NCBI GenBank assembly: GCA_963693315.1
Contig: OY856186.1
Location: forward strand, 374,520,910 to 374,584,909
Origin: Diogma glabrata
Lineage: Eukaryota; Arthropoda; Insecta; Diptera; Cylindrotomidae
Length of the DNA stretch: 64,000 nucleotides
Reading direction: 5' to 3'
Part shown: positions 22,881 through 35,694 of the stretch, piece by piece
Layout: every line of letters begins with the position of its first letter
Numbering within the stretch: position 1 is the first letter of the stretch
Position numbers and translations under genes: made by a program
Notes under the pieces: model-generated
The model's input: only the letters and a program-made list of their open reading frames with translations
Told to the model about the DNA's origin: nothing
The model's database searches: none

Positions 22881-23940
22881 TCCGACAGAGTAACATCTAT
22901 TAATATTAAATTGAATAATTTTAAAATTCATTGATAAAAGAAGTAAAACGAATAGAAAAAAACAGTAATTTTGATTTTATTTTTTGTACCATTTATTTCA
23001 AACAATTAAATAAATGTTATTCAATTTCGGTACGTAATTAAAATGATCTGCAATGAAAGACGTCAAATTTTATGTAATGAGAAACCTAAAAACAATCATA
23101 CTAAAACCTATTTTTTGCAATGGAATTTTAATTCAAATAATTTTATAGTAGTCTTTGCCTTTTTCAATATTCGAGAAAGGAACATGCGGATTAGTTCAAT
23201 TTTAACGTTTTTTGTATAATCATTTCTTCTTTTACGATGGAAAACCACAGATATCTGTTAAAACAAATTAAAAATTACCAGCCAAATGAAAATCAGTTCC
23301 TGCCCATATGATAAGCTTGAGGATGCAAAAATGGAGTGGTTCGTGTGATACTTGCAAGGATTCGATATTTAGCAAAACGATTTGTTTAAACGTTTTCTGA
23401 CGATCCCGCTAGCATTTTGATCCGGTTTTCCCTACCCCTGATCAGACTCTGATCATAAATGTAACACCTCCAACAATTTACGTCGACACAGAAAGCCCTG
23501 TCAGCACTGGATCAGGAAAAACTCCAAAACCAGAACAAAATGGGAACTGAAAATGGGTTTTTAGAGCGTAAGTGCTGATTATACTTTTTATATAACAGAA
23601 TACTTATTTTATTTTTTTTTTTTGTCATTTTTAAACAAATTGTGTCGCAAAACGAAAAAAACGGTGTAACATTTGATACAACTAATGAAAGTGATTCAGC
23701 GATATGATAGACAACGGAAGAGGAGTGGATACCACTTTCCAGCACAATAACAAAATGTAAAAAAGAAAATCCAAATCGCACATCCGTTTTTGACCTGATC
23801 ACATTCATGTATGAATCAGATTCGCCACACGGTATTTGAATAAATCAGATTGTACTTGCGGCCGTAAACGGTTTAGTCGTTTTCGTGAGACTATTGCAGA
23901 AAACTCCATCCGAGCTTACTAAACTTATAAAACCTCTAAT
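22880..23940. other. No recognised gene
   Basis: A short open plus-strand stretch near 23410-23548 reads like low-complexity coding sequence (PTP, TPPTIYVDTESP, STGSGKTPKPEQ) and ends in TGA. I do not recognise it and cannot extend it. The rest is AT-rich and featureless. Confidence 0.4.
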
Positions 23941-23946
23941 GTCACC

Positions 23947-25006
23947 AACCCATACAAAGTTGTACAACTGGTCCAGTGATGGTCCATTACTGGCAACCAG
24001 TAATGCAGCAATGGGTGAGTGCTGGCCACCACGACTGGGCCATTGACATAATTTTACTGAATAATAACTTCGGACAATAAATGGCTGCAATTCATGGGTC
24101 AGATAAAAAACAACAACAATGGCCCATACAAGGTTTTACAGTTGGCCTAGTGACGTACCAATAATGTTGACCAGTATTGTTGTAATGGCCAAGTACTGGT
24201 AGCCATGACTGGACCATTAAAAAAATATTAAAATATTATCATATGTAAATTTAAATAAATTAAATAAAATATAATTTAAAATAAAATAAAAATGATGAAA
24301 AAAATTCAAAACGTCCCATACAACTGGTTCAGTAATGATCCTCATTGCTGACGACCAGTAATGCAACAATGGCCGAGTACTGGCAACCAGGACTACCAGT
24401 ACTTGACCATTAAAAAAAATATAAAATAATATTTTTATATGTAAATTAAAATAAATTATTTACAAAATAATTAAAATAAAATAGAAATGAAAAAAAAATT
24501 TATATCATATACCAACCTTTTCAAAATTATCATATTATCATAGTTAACATAATCGAAAAGCGATAACTAAAGTACATATGTGAAATTTTTCAAACTACAT
24601 ATTTCTAAAACGGATAATACTCTAGTGAAATTTTAAAAAAATGACAAAGATTCGCAAATTCATGGCTAGAGTAATGGCCCAATAACAATAGCCAATTAAT
24701 GTTAACCATTAACGGGCCATTGATTGGCCATTTAATGTAAAGTGTACTGGCTACTTTCTATAAACTATAGATCGGCCGATTCATGGTTCCAGTAATGGTC
24801 CAATAACAATTGCCATTGACTGTTTACCTTCCATGGGCCAATGCTTGGCCGTTCAAAAGTAACTATACACTGGCTCTTTTCTGTTAACCATAGAATGGCT
24901 GATGAATGGTTCTAGTACTCGCTCAATAACAATAGCCAAGTACTGTTTAGCCATTAATGTGCCAGTGCTTGGCCGTATTGCAAAGTCCAGCAAACCCGGC
25001 TTGGGA
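23947..25006 (+). mobile_element. Family R repeat, copy A
   Basis: One end is CCCATACAAAGTTGTACAAC and the other ends GGCTTGGGA. The interior is built from many short palindromic words such as TGGCC, CCAGTACTGG and GGCCATTAA, separated by AT-rich spacers. It has no ORF. Copy B (33160-34192) is the reverse complement arrangement and copy C (48706-49386) a rearranged shorter form. It appears to be a non-autonomous DNA element; superfamily not identified. Confidence 0.75.
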
Positions 25007-25469
25007 AGCCATCCATTCCAAATGAAGCCAATGAAAATGAAGCTCTGTTTTTGTCGTGTTTGAAAAAATCACAATAGATATATAACAGGATAATTTAAAA
25101 TAATTCCTAACCAGCTGAAATATTTATAAGCGATCATAAACTACTTCAGCAAATGGCTGGTGCGTTATACCATACTGAACAGAAGTCTACGCTTTCATTT
25201 TAGAAATAAAATATGTACCAAAAATACGCAGGGAAATTTGCCGTCAGACAATGGAAATGGATGACGAAGAGGATAATATTTCTCCACAATATAGATGAGC
25301 AAAAACCGAATACGACAAATGCAGTAAATTTTCTAATAGGACCGAATTGCTCTTCCATTTGAATGATTATTTCACTATATTTTAAATGAATATTATAAAA
25401 ATAATATTTTCTATAATTCATTGATTAAATCTATAATTCATTAATTAAAAAAAGTAACACAGGCTAAAG

Positions 25470-25770
25470 GTAAAAAATTATTTGGAAGTAAAAGCCAAAT
25501 TGTCCTTTTGAAATTGGCGCATTTCTTCCATTATTTCAATTTTGCGTCTTTTTAATCACAAAATTTTCTCTAAGTAATCATTCTCGTAGCTGCAAATTAA
25601 TTTTGCATTAGACTTGCATTTATAAGGCACGCTACTTCCTCCCATTGCTCAGCTAGTTTACCTTTTCCATCCTCTGCAGATGAAAATCGGCTTCGAGCGA
25701 ACTCCAAATGTTCCTCTGAATAGTCAACTAGAGCGACCTTTTGGCTGTTTGTGGGCGCCTTAGCTAGTTT
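25470..25770 (-). pseudogene. Zeste-like Myb/SANT DNA-binding protein fragment
   Basis: On the minus strand from about 25770 the translation reads KAPTNSQKVALVDYSEEHLE, then FARSRFSSAEDGKGKLAEQW, EEVACLINA and a stop. This resembles the N-terminal Myb/SANT-like domain of the zeste-like regulatory proteins that are numerous in insects. Further along, in the same strand, KRRKIEIMEEMRQFQKDNLA resembles the C-terminal coiled coil of those proteins. The middle of the domain is missing and stops intervene, so this is a decayed fragment of such a gene or of a transposon-borne relative. Confidence 0.6.
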
Positions 25771-26021
25771 TTTAGGCAGTCACAGTTTTTTAAATTACTT
25801 TTTTGACATTTCAAATGAGTTTGGAAAAAGTCATATGACCCAGACAGAATCGAGATTTATGACTTCATTTTCGAAATTTCGAAATTCAAGTGATATGACT
25901 TGAAGTCATAAAGTTAGAATTGACCACCAGATGTCAACATATTTTCAGTACAAATCTTTACTTGGATGACTTTGTTTTTTAAAATTTCGAATATGCATAT
26001 TATATAAGAATACAAATATTT

Positions 26022-26172
26022 CAACGAAGATGGCGCACTTAAATTTATATTTAAATTTCTTAAATTTGTTTATAAATTTGCTTAATCAAGTATATAATCA
26101 ACAATTAAATACATGTTTATTAAATTGTGTGCATTTGTTACAAAAACTAGTGTGTATTACTAGCGCGAACTG
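26022..26172 (+). repeat. 150-bp dispersed repeat, copy 1
   Basis: CAACGAAGATGGCGCACTT through AAAAACTAGTGTGTATTACT is shared with 57045-57192 at roughly 80 percent by eye. Copy 2 leads into an 80-bp hairpin; copy 1 has only a decayed version of it. Confidence 0.75.
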
Positions 26173-26239
26173 CCTTTCCAAAAGCGTGTGATTGCAAATT
26201 GCATACTACAAACACGAAAATGAGCAAAAAATTATTTAA

Positions 26240-29015
26240 TCGAAATCGAAAATTTAGAAAAATTTTGGAGATGAATAATCAAACGTCGTACATTTACAAA
26301 TTCATAGCAAGAATTGAGACAGTCAGTTGTAAGTTGTAACGGAACTTATTTGAAATCGCACAAAATAAATCCCTATAAATTATTGAATGTCTTAATTCGT
26401 GCTTTGAACTTGTAAAGCCCTGCATATGGTTCTGGATTGTGTTTGATGTTAACTAATTAATGTTTACTAATGTTATCCTCACTGCACTGATTAATCCGGC
26501 TCGAAGGACCAATCTTAATTGAACGAAAGTGGACTTTAACTAATATTTTTAATGTATTAATTCACAAATTTTTTACTATCTACAAAAGACATGAATATCT
26601 GATCCTTTACAACATTATTAGAAGACCTGACAATAACCTGAACCTTTTTCCGGCTCAATGTGCCTCTATCTTCATTTATTTTAATAAAAAACACTCTGAA
26701 TAGCCTCCAGCCGTTTAAAATCTATCCAAAATTTCCTTTTAGCATTATATGTCGTTTTAGCATGTTCAGAGGGATCTGCCTTAATTGCGAATGAATATCA
26801 GGTACTGATACTTGTATTGCAATCGTAAATGAGTTATTGACCTGATTTTCTTCCACTACCTTTTCGGTTACTTAAAACGACTGAACTATCTCTTATTTTT
26901 ATTATTAATTGTAATAATTCTCATCCCCACAAGTGACGGAGAAAACATCTATGAAAACACAAGCTATACGTATAAACCAGACAAATTACACTTAAAGGTT
27001 ACTCGGTTTCCAAGTCCAACTGAGCTATTTGGATAAGTCTTCACCCAGGCTGACCAATATCATGGGTTACAATACACAGCTAGTGCTAGTGGGTTACAAT
27101 ACACAGCTAGTACAATACACGTGCAAGAGCTTCAATAGGGGCTATGGATTCGATAGTGACTATGCGTTGTTTAGCAATCAGTCAAATAGTATTTATATTA
27201 AAAATTAATACAATCAAACATTAATTGTTTGTGCGAAGTTATAGCAGTCTTTGAACAAATTACCTGCTGTTCCTTTTTTAAACCTATCTGAACTTTATAA
27301 AACAACTTATTTACTTATTTAAATTTCAAATAATTCAAATGCTCTTACATTCATTAATATATTCTGTTTCAAAGTTTCATCCAAAACCATCTGTTGCAGG
27401 TGAAGGGTGTTCCAGTCTCCAGAAACATTATATTTCAAACAAAACCAAATGCCTTTAATTTTAATCAAAATAATTACAATCTTTATACAAAGATGTATTC
27501 TACTTTCTACCTTTTCATCTTACTAATACTACGAACTGTACATTATATTCTTTTCATTTTCAAAATATGAAGAGTAAAATAAAAAATCCCTATGTAAGAT
27601 TCGAAAAGAAACAAAAAAATGTTGGGTTGCATTTTTAAGATCTTAAACCAGTTCCCTTTTGGGTATTAATAGACTGATTTCTTATTTATGTTTTTTTTTA
27701 CATTAACTGCTTGTTCAGCCACGCGACTGATTTTGGTTTTCTTTTCTTTTATTTTTAAGTTCGTCTCGCAGCTGTCTCTATTAGAATGTTATTTATTTAT
27801 TTTTTTTCTTATTATTCTTGTTTTCTTTTGATGGTATCGTAATTTTTTTTATATTTGTACCACAAGACTTGGGGTTTCTAATTAATTTAGGAGTAGTGAC
27901 TTATGTTTATCACTTTATCTTACAATTTTTTTGCTTGGTGGTTTGCGATGGTTGTTGAGACTATCCCCTTTAGCTTGCATAAATTAAAGTCTTGTATTAT
28001 TTCACAAGAACAATATTTGAATATTTATCGTAGAGACGATAAAATTATTATTTGAAGTCATCGGTTCAAGTGGTCATGATCCTTTGTTAATGAAATAAAT
28101 TAAGTATAATAATTTTATAAATAGAATTTTGATTAAAAAGGAATTTTTATTAGGTTTTCTGTCGGTTGTGTTTTTTAATATTTTTGCAATATGTTATTTG
28201 AAGGTATCAAATTTTTTTCGGAAGACGTACATAATTATATAAAGGAGGATATCATGATTATGAATGTTTATTATTAAAATATAAATAAAAAAAAAAGACA
28301 TGAATGGAAAGAAACACAGCAGATGCTTCTGGTTTCCTTAAGAAATATGTGCATAATGGTTTACATATTATCGCAACGCTTGGGTCAGCAGAATCTATTA
28401 AATTTTTTGAAGTAAGTATTAAAACGCGCCTTATATTGGGATAGAAGTGTAACTTTCGCACCAAAATATGTTTTTGTTGAAACTAAACTTTTTTTCATAA
28501 AATCCAAAAATAATTGTATCTTAAATAAGCCTATGGTTTTGGCGAATGTGTAAATTTTATTCAATTTGATTTATCCAATTTGTGATTGCTATATAGCGAC
28601 GAGTAGTGTACTACTTGTCTGACTCAAAGAGTGAATCTGGGGCGCATATGTATTGGAAATTGGTGTGTTTGATGGACCAATATTAGTAGTGACTTATAGG
28701 TCATCTATGGCATCATGTAGAAAGCATTTAACTGTTTTTTCCGGGTGTGGCAGTCATTAATAAAACATCATTGCATGAATTATATCTTTTCGCGATAATT
28801 TTTCACTTTAATATGCCCTTTTTTGATTGAACTGAATTTTTTATATGTGATTAAGCTAGGCTTTCTGACCATTTTTAGTTAAGGATGTACATGTCAGACG
28901 TCATCCGTTGTTTTTAATCATTCAAACCTCAAAAATCGCCATAAAGCAAGCAAAATAACTATTCATCTGTAATTTTTTTTACAATTTTGTTCTTGAATTT
29001 AGGATTTGAAAAGCA
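26240..29015. other. No recognised gene
   Basis: AT-rich sequence. The only structure noted is a short tandem duplication of GGGTTACAATACACAGCTAG near 27064-27112. No coding sequence or RNA could be supported. Confidence 0.5.
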
Positions 29016-29019
29016 AAAG

Positions 29020-29628
29020 AATAGTACATTATTTAATTAGGAGCTAAAGTGATACTTTTTGTGTTGAGTCTATAGTTTGACGATTTTAGACGAAACACAA
29101 AAAGTCACTTTAGCTCCGAATTAAATACACTATTTTTTCGGCAAACGTTTAAATTTTTTATAAATATGAAATTAATACATCAAACTGTTTATAAAAATGA
29201 ATTTTTATCGTCAAAATTACTTCCAAAAATGAGAAAAAACATTTAAATTTGTATGAATAAATTCTTTTTAATAAAGCAGCCTTTTTTAAAAATATCAATC
29301 CAATTGAAATAGTTGTTATTTTGTTGTCATAGCTATACAATAATTCCAAATTTCATTATCCAATGAAACTGTTTGTTATGTTTTGTTGTCATAGTAACAT
29401 ACAATAATCCAAAATATCATAATCCAATCAGAATTAACTTATTTTTTGTTGTCATGGTTATACAAGATGTTTGAAAAAATAACAAACTAAAAAATAACAA
29501 ATGCTACTTTACAGCCTCCGTAATATAAAATAAAAGGGCGTTACTTTTGCAGTCAGGCTAAAAAGCAAGAATTTAACTAACTCACTAGCGGCAGTAAAGT
29601 TCAACTTTACAGCCGTTTGCCGAAAAAA
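29020..29628. mobile_element. Family S unit 1: hairpin plus CGGCAAACG element
   Basis: The first part (29020-29134) is a 115-bp palindrome with arms AATAGTAC..TTAATTAGGAGC and GCTCCGAATTAA..CACTATT. It is followed directly by a segment starting TTTTTTCGGCAAACG and ending with the inverse, CGTTTGCCGAAAAAA. The same two-part unit occurs twice at 62671-63705. There is no ORF. It is probably a foldback/MITE family. Confidence 0.8.
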
Positions 29629-30568
29629 ACATTTTTTGATTATCAGTTTTTTCCTGGTTCTAATAAAGAAGATAAAAAGATGATTTTCAGCCGAATTTAT
29701 GTTGTGTTGCATACGATGTTGCACAAAATAAAATAGTATTTTTGGATGAAAATTGAAAAATTTCAATCAAAGGAGGCGAGTAGTATATTTTGATTTTAAC
29801 TTCAACAATTGCTTTTAATTTTTAGTTTTAGATTAAGTTCAATTCTGTATCTGAAATATCGTGATTTAATTATACGTTTAGCAAACAATTATGTTGCTCG
29901 CCAGGTTTTTTCAAATTACATTTAAATTATGAATTTATAGTTAATAGTTTAACTTAACTATAGTTACTTAACTATGGTTACTTAGTAATTAACTAAAGTT
30001 AATTACCTGACGGAAAAAAGAATTGTACTGAAGAATTTTATTTGTCCATATTGCAATAAAATTGTGCAGTATGACTTGAATCATGATGATCTGGTTCTAC
30101 GATGCATAACATCCTCCTACGTGGTAAAACATAAAAAAAATATTGCGACGCTGATGCATAGACTGTCCTCACCACAGCTTTGGAAACATAGTGTTCTGGA
30201 TATATAATGAGCCAATATCCATCAAATACTTTAATTAAAAGCTAACCAATGTTATAGACTTCGTAGTTCTAATTATAAAAATATTAAAGAAAGCAGCAGC
30301 ATCCCAACAAACATAAATTCTGTTGTACGAGAAAAAGTAAAAAAAAATTTTACCGGATGTGACAAACCGGAAGTTAGGATGCAGGACTGTTGTGAACCGT
30401 ACTAAATGTTTATGTACCAAGATTCATCCAATTCGATTATCAAGTATCCAAGTATCCTCTGACGTGAATTGGTGGACTGTATAGAATACATTGGCGATAT
30501 CTGATGAAGAGCCAGAGGATTATCAACGTATTTGTCGGATAATTAAGGCTTGGGATGATAGAGCATGC

Positions 30569-30772
30569 GTGTCCAAATTATCATGCCTAACGAATAGTAA
30601 ATATAGTCGACGAGAATAAATGTCCAAACTATCACGCTCAACAAATAGTAAGTGTTATCGATGATAATGCGTGTCCAAATTATCACGCCTAACGAATAGT
30701 AAATATAATCGATGATAATGCGTGTCCAAATTATCATGCCTAACGAATAGTAAATATAATCGATGATAAATG
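30569..30772. repeat. 51-bp tandem repeat, four units
   Basis: Units start at 30569, 30620, 30671 and 30722 with the consensus GTGTCCAAATTATCACGCCT followed by AACGAATAGTAAATATAATC and GATGATAATGC. They lie inside the block that is extra in family T copy 1. Since 51 is a multiple of three, minus-strand frames stay open through it; these are not genes. Confidence 0.9.
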
Positions 30773-31419
30773 CGAACACGCCTCACAATTAGCAAGCATG
30801 ATAAATAATGTTGTATTGCCCAACATGGCGGCCAAACAGACAACACCAATCCCTTTCATCATCATGGCAGCGAGGTAGATACCATACACTGCACAAAACA
30901 CTTCACCACTTCATTAATAAAACAATTTATTTTGACCGAATAAAATTTACAATAATTACTAAATTTACTTTTAACACTTTTACAACATTTTAATTTAAAA
31001 GATCAAACTAAAAACAACAAGACAAAAAAATGCAATGTCACTTGCACAAATGACCACGAAGAAGAGAGGGAGATTATAAAGCTAACAACTAATGTATAAA
31101 TACATATTACAAAAAAAACTTTTACTTGCAGCAGAGCCTCACATTTTCACCACAAAAACAATTATAGTGGTAAACTAATAAACCTTAATGGAACACCTAC
31201 GCCAAAATCAACAATGTGGTGAGAACGCGAACTGAGCTGAAGTTAAAGGAAAAATGTCAAACTAACATTACAAAAAATAACATCAACAAACTTTTTTTTT
31301 ATTTTTATTACTTAGGTAATAATATTTAAAATTTTATCGAATCCTATATAAACATTAATTACTTTTCTAGTTCTTACAGCTAATTTTAATATATGTATAT
31401 ATAAAGGCAGCGAAAAGAC

Positions 31420-31513
31420 GTTAACGCTGGATTCACTAAAAAATATGGTACATTAAATTTATTTTTAAATAGCCTTTCTCTGTATTCTTAGGTATACATG
31501 ATCCAGCGTTAAC
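31420..31513. repeat. 94-bp segment with 13-bp perfect inverted ends
   Basis: GTTAACGCTGGAT at 31420-31432 and ATCCAGCGTTAAC at 31501-31513 flank 68 bp of AT-rich sequence. It sits at the right edge of the insert in family T copy 1 and may be a tiny MITE or the end of that insert. Confidence 0.7.
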
Positions 31514-33159
31514 ACCGTACTAAATGCTTATGTACCAAGTTTCTTCCAATTTGATTATCAGGTACAGATGTTATTGCTTTCAAAAAAACAGGTGTTTGGG
31601 GCACACTGAAAAAAATTGAAAAAACACACTGAAAAAAATTGAAAATTTACAAAAAAATTTTTCACCGGAAGTGAACAACCGGAAATTGCGACGCAGAGCT
31701 GTTGTGAACCGTACTAAATGCCCATGTACCAAGTTTCATCCAACTCGATTATCAGGTACAGATGTTATTGAGCCCTAACCAGGGGATAACCCTCACCACT
31801 TTGTTCACTATCGCTCAAAAACTAATCAGTTCCTTGCCATACATGTTTGCATCTTTTTCCAAAGTGTCATCAAAATTCGTTCACAAACGAATGCTGTGTG
31901 CTCCCAACAAACATTGAAAAAAGTGTGACACATTAAACAGGTGTTCGGGAGAACCCCCACCACTTATCCCAATATTATCCAAAAACTAATTAGTTCTTTG
32001 TTACTTAAGTCTTCATCTTTTTTCAGAGTGTCATTAAAATAAATTAATGAATGAAGTCTGTATGCTCCCAACAAACTTAAAAAACAATGTGTAAAAAGTT
32101 AGCATTTGTATGGTAGACCCCCACCCCCACTTTGATCAATGTGTCCCAAAAGATGATAATTATCTGGTCAGACTAACTGAAACCCTTTCCATAAGTTTCA
32201 TCATAATCACTTCATTATTGTAGGCTGTATAGCGTGCATAAAGACACTGAAAAAACTTCAAAAAAGTACAAAAAAAATTTTTTACCGGATGTGAAAAACC
32301 GGAAATTGGGAGGCAGAACTGTTGTGAACCGTACTTAATAGGTACAGATGTTATAGAACTTTCAAAAAACAGGTGCTCCAGGGACCCCATACCATTTTGT
32401 TCACTATCGCTCAAAAACTAATCAGTTCCTTGTCATACATGTTTGCATCTTTTTCCAAAGTGTCATCAAAATTTAATCACGAATGAATGTTTTATGCTCC
32501 CAACAAACATAAAAACATTTTGGAAAAAACCACCTGTTGTATGGTGGACCCCTAAACCCTTTATCCAATGTACTCCAAAAGTTGATAAAATCTTTTTCAT
32601 GTTATTTGAAAGCTTTAACCAAGGTTTCATGAAAATCGATCGGTAATTGTAGGCTACATTAGAGATAAACACCTGAAAAAAAAAATTTTTAACCGGAAGT
32701 AACAAACCGGAAGTTGGTATGCAGAAATATTGGAAACAGTACTAGAACCTTATACACAAAGTTTCAATAAGATCATAGTCCGGGATCAGAAGTTATTCAA
32801 GATTTAAACTTAGAGGTGTTCGGGAGACCCCCGCCATTTTGTCCAAATTTGAAATGAATCCAGATCTTCCATTTTCAAGTGAACTTGTATCATTTGCCAA
32901 AGTTTCATCAAGATCCTATGCAGAAAACTCACTCACCCACCCATCCACCCACACACAGACGTACACCAAAATTTTTTTTGGCTATTTAGATAGAGGATGG
33001 TCCAAAACAAAGAAAAAACAAAATTTGGAGTATGTAAGATTTTTTTTTCACGATAGATTGCATTACTTCACACAATTTAAAATTGTGGTGAAGTAAAAAG
33101 AAACAACGTTGTCCTAGAACTAGTAGCATATAATAAAACACTTGGTTTCAAGGTACACA

Positions 33160-34192
33160 TCCCAAACAGAGTTCGCCGGACTTTGAAATACGGCCAAGCA
33201 CTGACACATTAACGGTTAACACTACTTGGCCTTTGTTATTGGCCCAGTACTAGAACCATGCATCGGCCGTTTTATGGTTAACAGAAAAGAGCCAGTGTAT
33301 AGTTACCTTTCAAGGGCTATGCATTGACCCATGGAAGGTAAACAGTTCTTGGCAATTGTTATTAGACCATTAGTGGAACCATGAATCGGCCAATCTATAG
33401 TTTATAGAAAATAGCCAGTACACTTTACATTAAATGGCCAATCAATGGTTAACATTAATTGGCTATTGTACTGCAGCCTTGAGTTTGCCGATCTATGCCA
33501 TTTTTTTAAAATTTCACTAGAGTATTATCCTTTTTAGAAATATATAGTTTGAAATATTTCACATATAGTTTAGTTGTGGCTTCTCGGCTGAGAGACTATG
33601 ATAATATTGAAAAGGTTTTAAATTTGTTTATGTTTTAAATTTTTTTTTCATAAAATAGAATTATTTTAATTATTTCGTAAATACATAATTTATTTAAATT
33701 TACATATAAAAATATTATTTTATAATGGCCGAGTACTGGCAGTCCGAGTTGTCAGTAATCCTTTAATGGCCGAGATGATTGTCAGTACTCGGCCATTGTT
33801 GCATTACTGAACCAGTTGTGTGGGAAGTTTTGAATTTTTTTCCGTCATTTTTATTTTATTTTAAAAAATAATTTCTTAATTTTTGTATTTAATTTATTTA
33901 AATTTACATATGATAATTTTTTATATTTTTTAATGGCACAGTCATGGCTGCCAGTTCTTGGCCATTACAACAATACTGGTCAACATTATTCGTTCGTTAC
34001 TAGGCCAAGTGTACGACCTTGCATGGGCCATTGCTGTTGTTTTTTCTCTGGCCCATGGATGGTAGCCATTTATTGTCCGAAGTTATCATGCAGTAAAATT
34101 ATGTTAATGGCCCAGTCGTGGTTGCCAGTACTCGCCCATTGCTGCATTACAGGCTGCCAGTAATGGCCTATCACTGGGCCAGTTGTATGGGA
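33160..34192 (-). mobile_element. Family R repeat, copy B
   Basis: Begins TCCCAAACAGAGTTCGCCGG and ends CAGTTGTATGGGA, the inverse arrangement of copy A. It has the same GGCC/CCAGTACT palindromic words and a central AT-rich segment. Length is 1033 bp against about 1060 in copy A. Non-coding; frames opening through the TGGCCA repeats are spurious. Confidence 0.78.
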
Positions 34193-35289
34193 TAATAGCT
34201 ACGAATTAAGATTAATTTAGGAGTCTGAGAGTCTTAAACTCAACCCTAACCATTCGAAATGACACCTTAGTATTTAGCCTGTCTCTGTGTATAAACAAAA
34301 AATCAGTGCGGTTTCACAAGCCTAAAGGCTTGTGAATTCTATATGCGGCATTGTGAGATATCGCGAGGGCAGACCAATTCATACCAGACATATAGATATA
34401 TTTTTAATTTACATTTTTTACTCCCAAAGAACTAACAACAAAAACATGGAAACAAATTCATTACAATTACTATTACATCGTATTTGTCAAATAATTTTAC
34501 ATCTTCTCACCAGTGATTTTTAAATAAAACCATACACAAAAATTAAATTCCACTTTATAATGTTAACGACATCTATTGTAAACTTAAAAACTAGCAAATC
34601 AATCACAAACACAAACCATTCGCATAGATTTTGTTCTCTTTATCTTTCAAAATTTAAAATATAGATGGGAAACATGGTAAAATAAATGCTACCCCATCAT
34701 ATATATTAAGGTACTTTAATCGTTTTTCGTAATGTTATGAACTTATGGTGTATATATGTACATGTTACAATGTTAATATAAATTAAGATAATGCACAACG
34801 TATGTCTAGCTAATTTAACCGAATAAAGTGATTGAAAAATATGTTTACCAGTTGTATTCTGTTCTGTGTGAATTAAAATCCGTCGATAAACTTGGAATAC
34901 TCATATATCGTGTAAAGCAGCGTTTCTTAAACTCGGGGTCGCGACCCCAACTGGGGTCGTTAGATTGTTTCATGGGGTCGCGAGAAATTCCCAATTTAAA
35001 AAAATATATAAAATAAAAATATTAAAAAAATAAATTTTCCCTATATAAGTCTTAAATTAACAAACTTTGGAAGGTTTTTGAATTAATTTTTCAAGGTTTT
35101 AAAATTGGATGACTTTTTAAATTTTGTAATGTTTTAACTTATCTTTTGGTGACATTCCACAATCCACAATACAATTTTGTAGTCGGATCGTTCAATAATT
35201 CAATATTCATAATTCAATAATTCAATATTTCACAACACCGTTGGATAATTCAGCCTTTTAACATAAAACTTAAAGATATACAACATATG

Positions 35290-35586
35290 GACATAAAAGC
35301 TCAAAAAGAATTCGCTGAACTATCCTTCCATAGTACTTTGAAAGCACTATTTAAGAATCAAATACCAGGAAATTTTTTTGGTTGGGAGAAACAGTTCAAA
35401 TTATTTTGACATTTTCCACCACATATTTGTGCGAAAATGCATTTTCATCCTTATTGTATATATATTAAATCAAAATATCGCTATCAATTGCGCAATATTA
35501 AAAATGTATTGAGACCAGCGCTTTCGGAAATCGAGCCACAATTAACGTTACTTTGCTCTAAAAAGCAAGCACACCCATCACATTAA
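35290..35586 (+). pseudogene. hAT transposase C-terminal (dimerisation) remnant
   Basis: Read in two frames, the sequence gives EFAELSFHSTLKALFKN, then FSTTYLCENAFSSL, then KSKYRYQLRNIKNVLRPALS and a stop after HPSH at 35584-35586. The (Y)LCExxFS block and the KxKYRxxL stretch are hallmarks of the hAT C-terminal dimerisation domain. A one-base shift lies between FSSL and KSKYR. The DDE catalytic core is missing, so the element is non-autonomous. Confidence 0.85.
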
Positions 35587-35694
35587 AAAATATTTTAATG
35601 TTTTATTTATTTTAATACTTAATAATATAAATAGAAAAGGTTATTAATCTTTATTTTTTATTAATTTTCATATTGTTTTAACTAGAAAAATATG

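Larger units (their letters stand above)
30141..33096 (+). mobile_element. Family T repeat, copy 1 (with ~1.07 kb insert)
   Basis: This matches 59267-60856 along most of its length. Near the left end is a decayed form of TTACTTCACCACA; the right end is its inverse TGTGGTGAAGTAA, which also forms a terminal hairpin with CTTCACACAATTT. Inside are four degenerate modules marked by ACCGGAAGT..ACCGGAAGTT and GTGAACCGTACTAAAT (about 30355, 31665, 32285, 32690), against three in copy 2. A block at about 30441-31513 is absent from copy 2. No ORF. Confidence 0.75.

Noticed and set aside
30543..30849. Minus-strand frames with repeated Tyr/Ile/Trp/Thr blocks
   Set aside because: They follow from the 51-bp tandem repeat, also a multiple of three.
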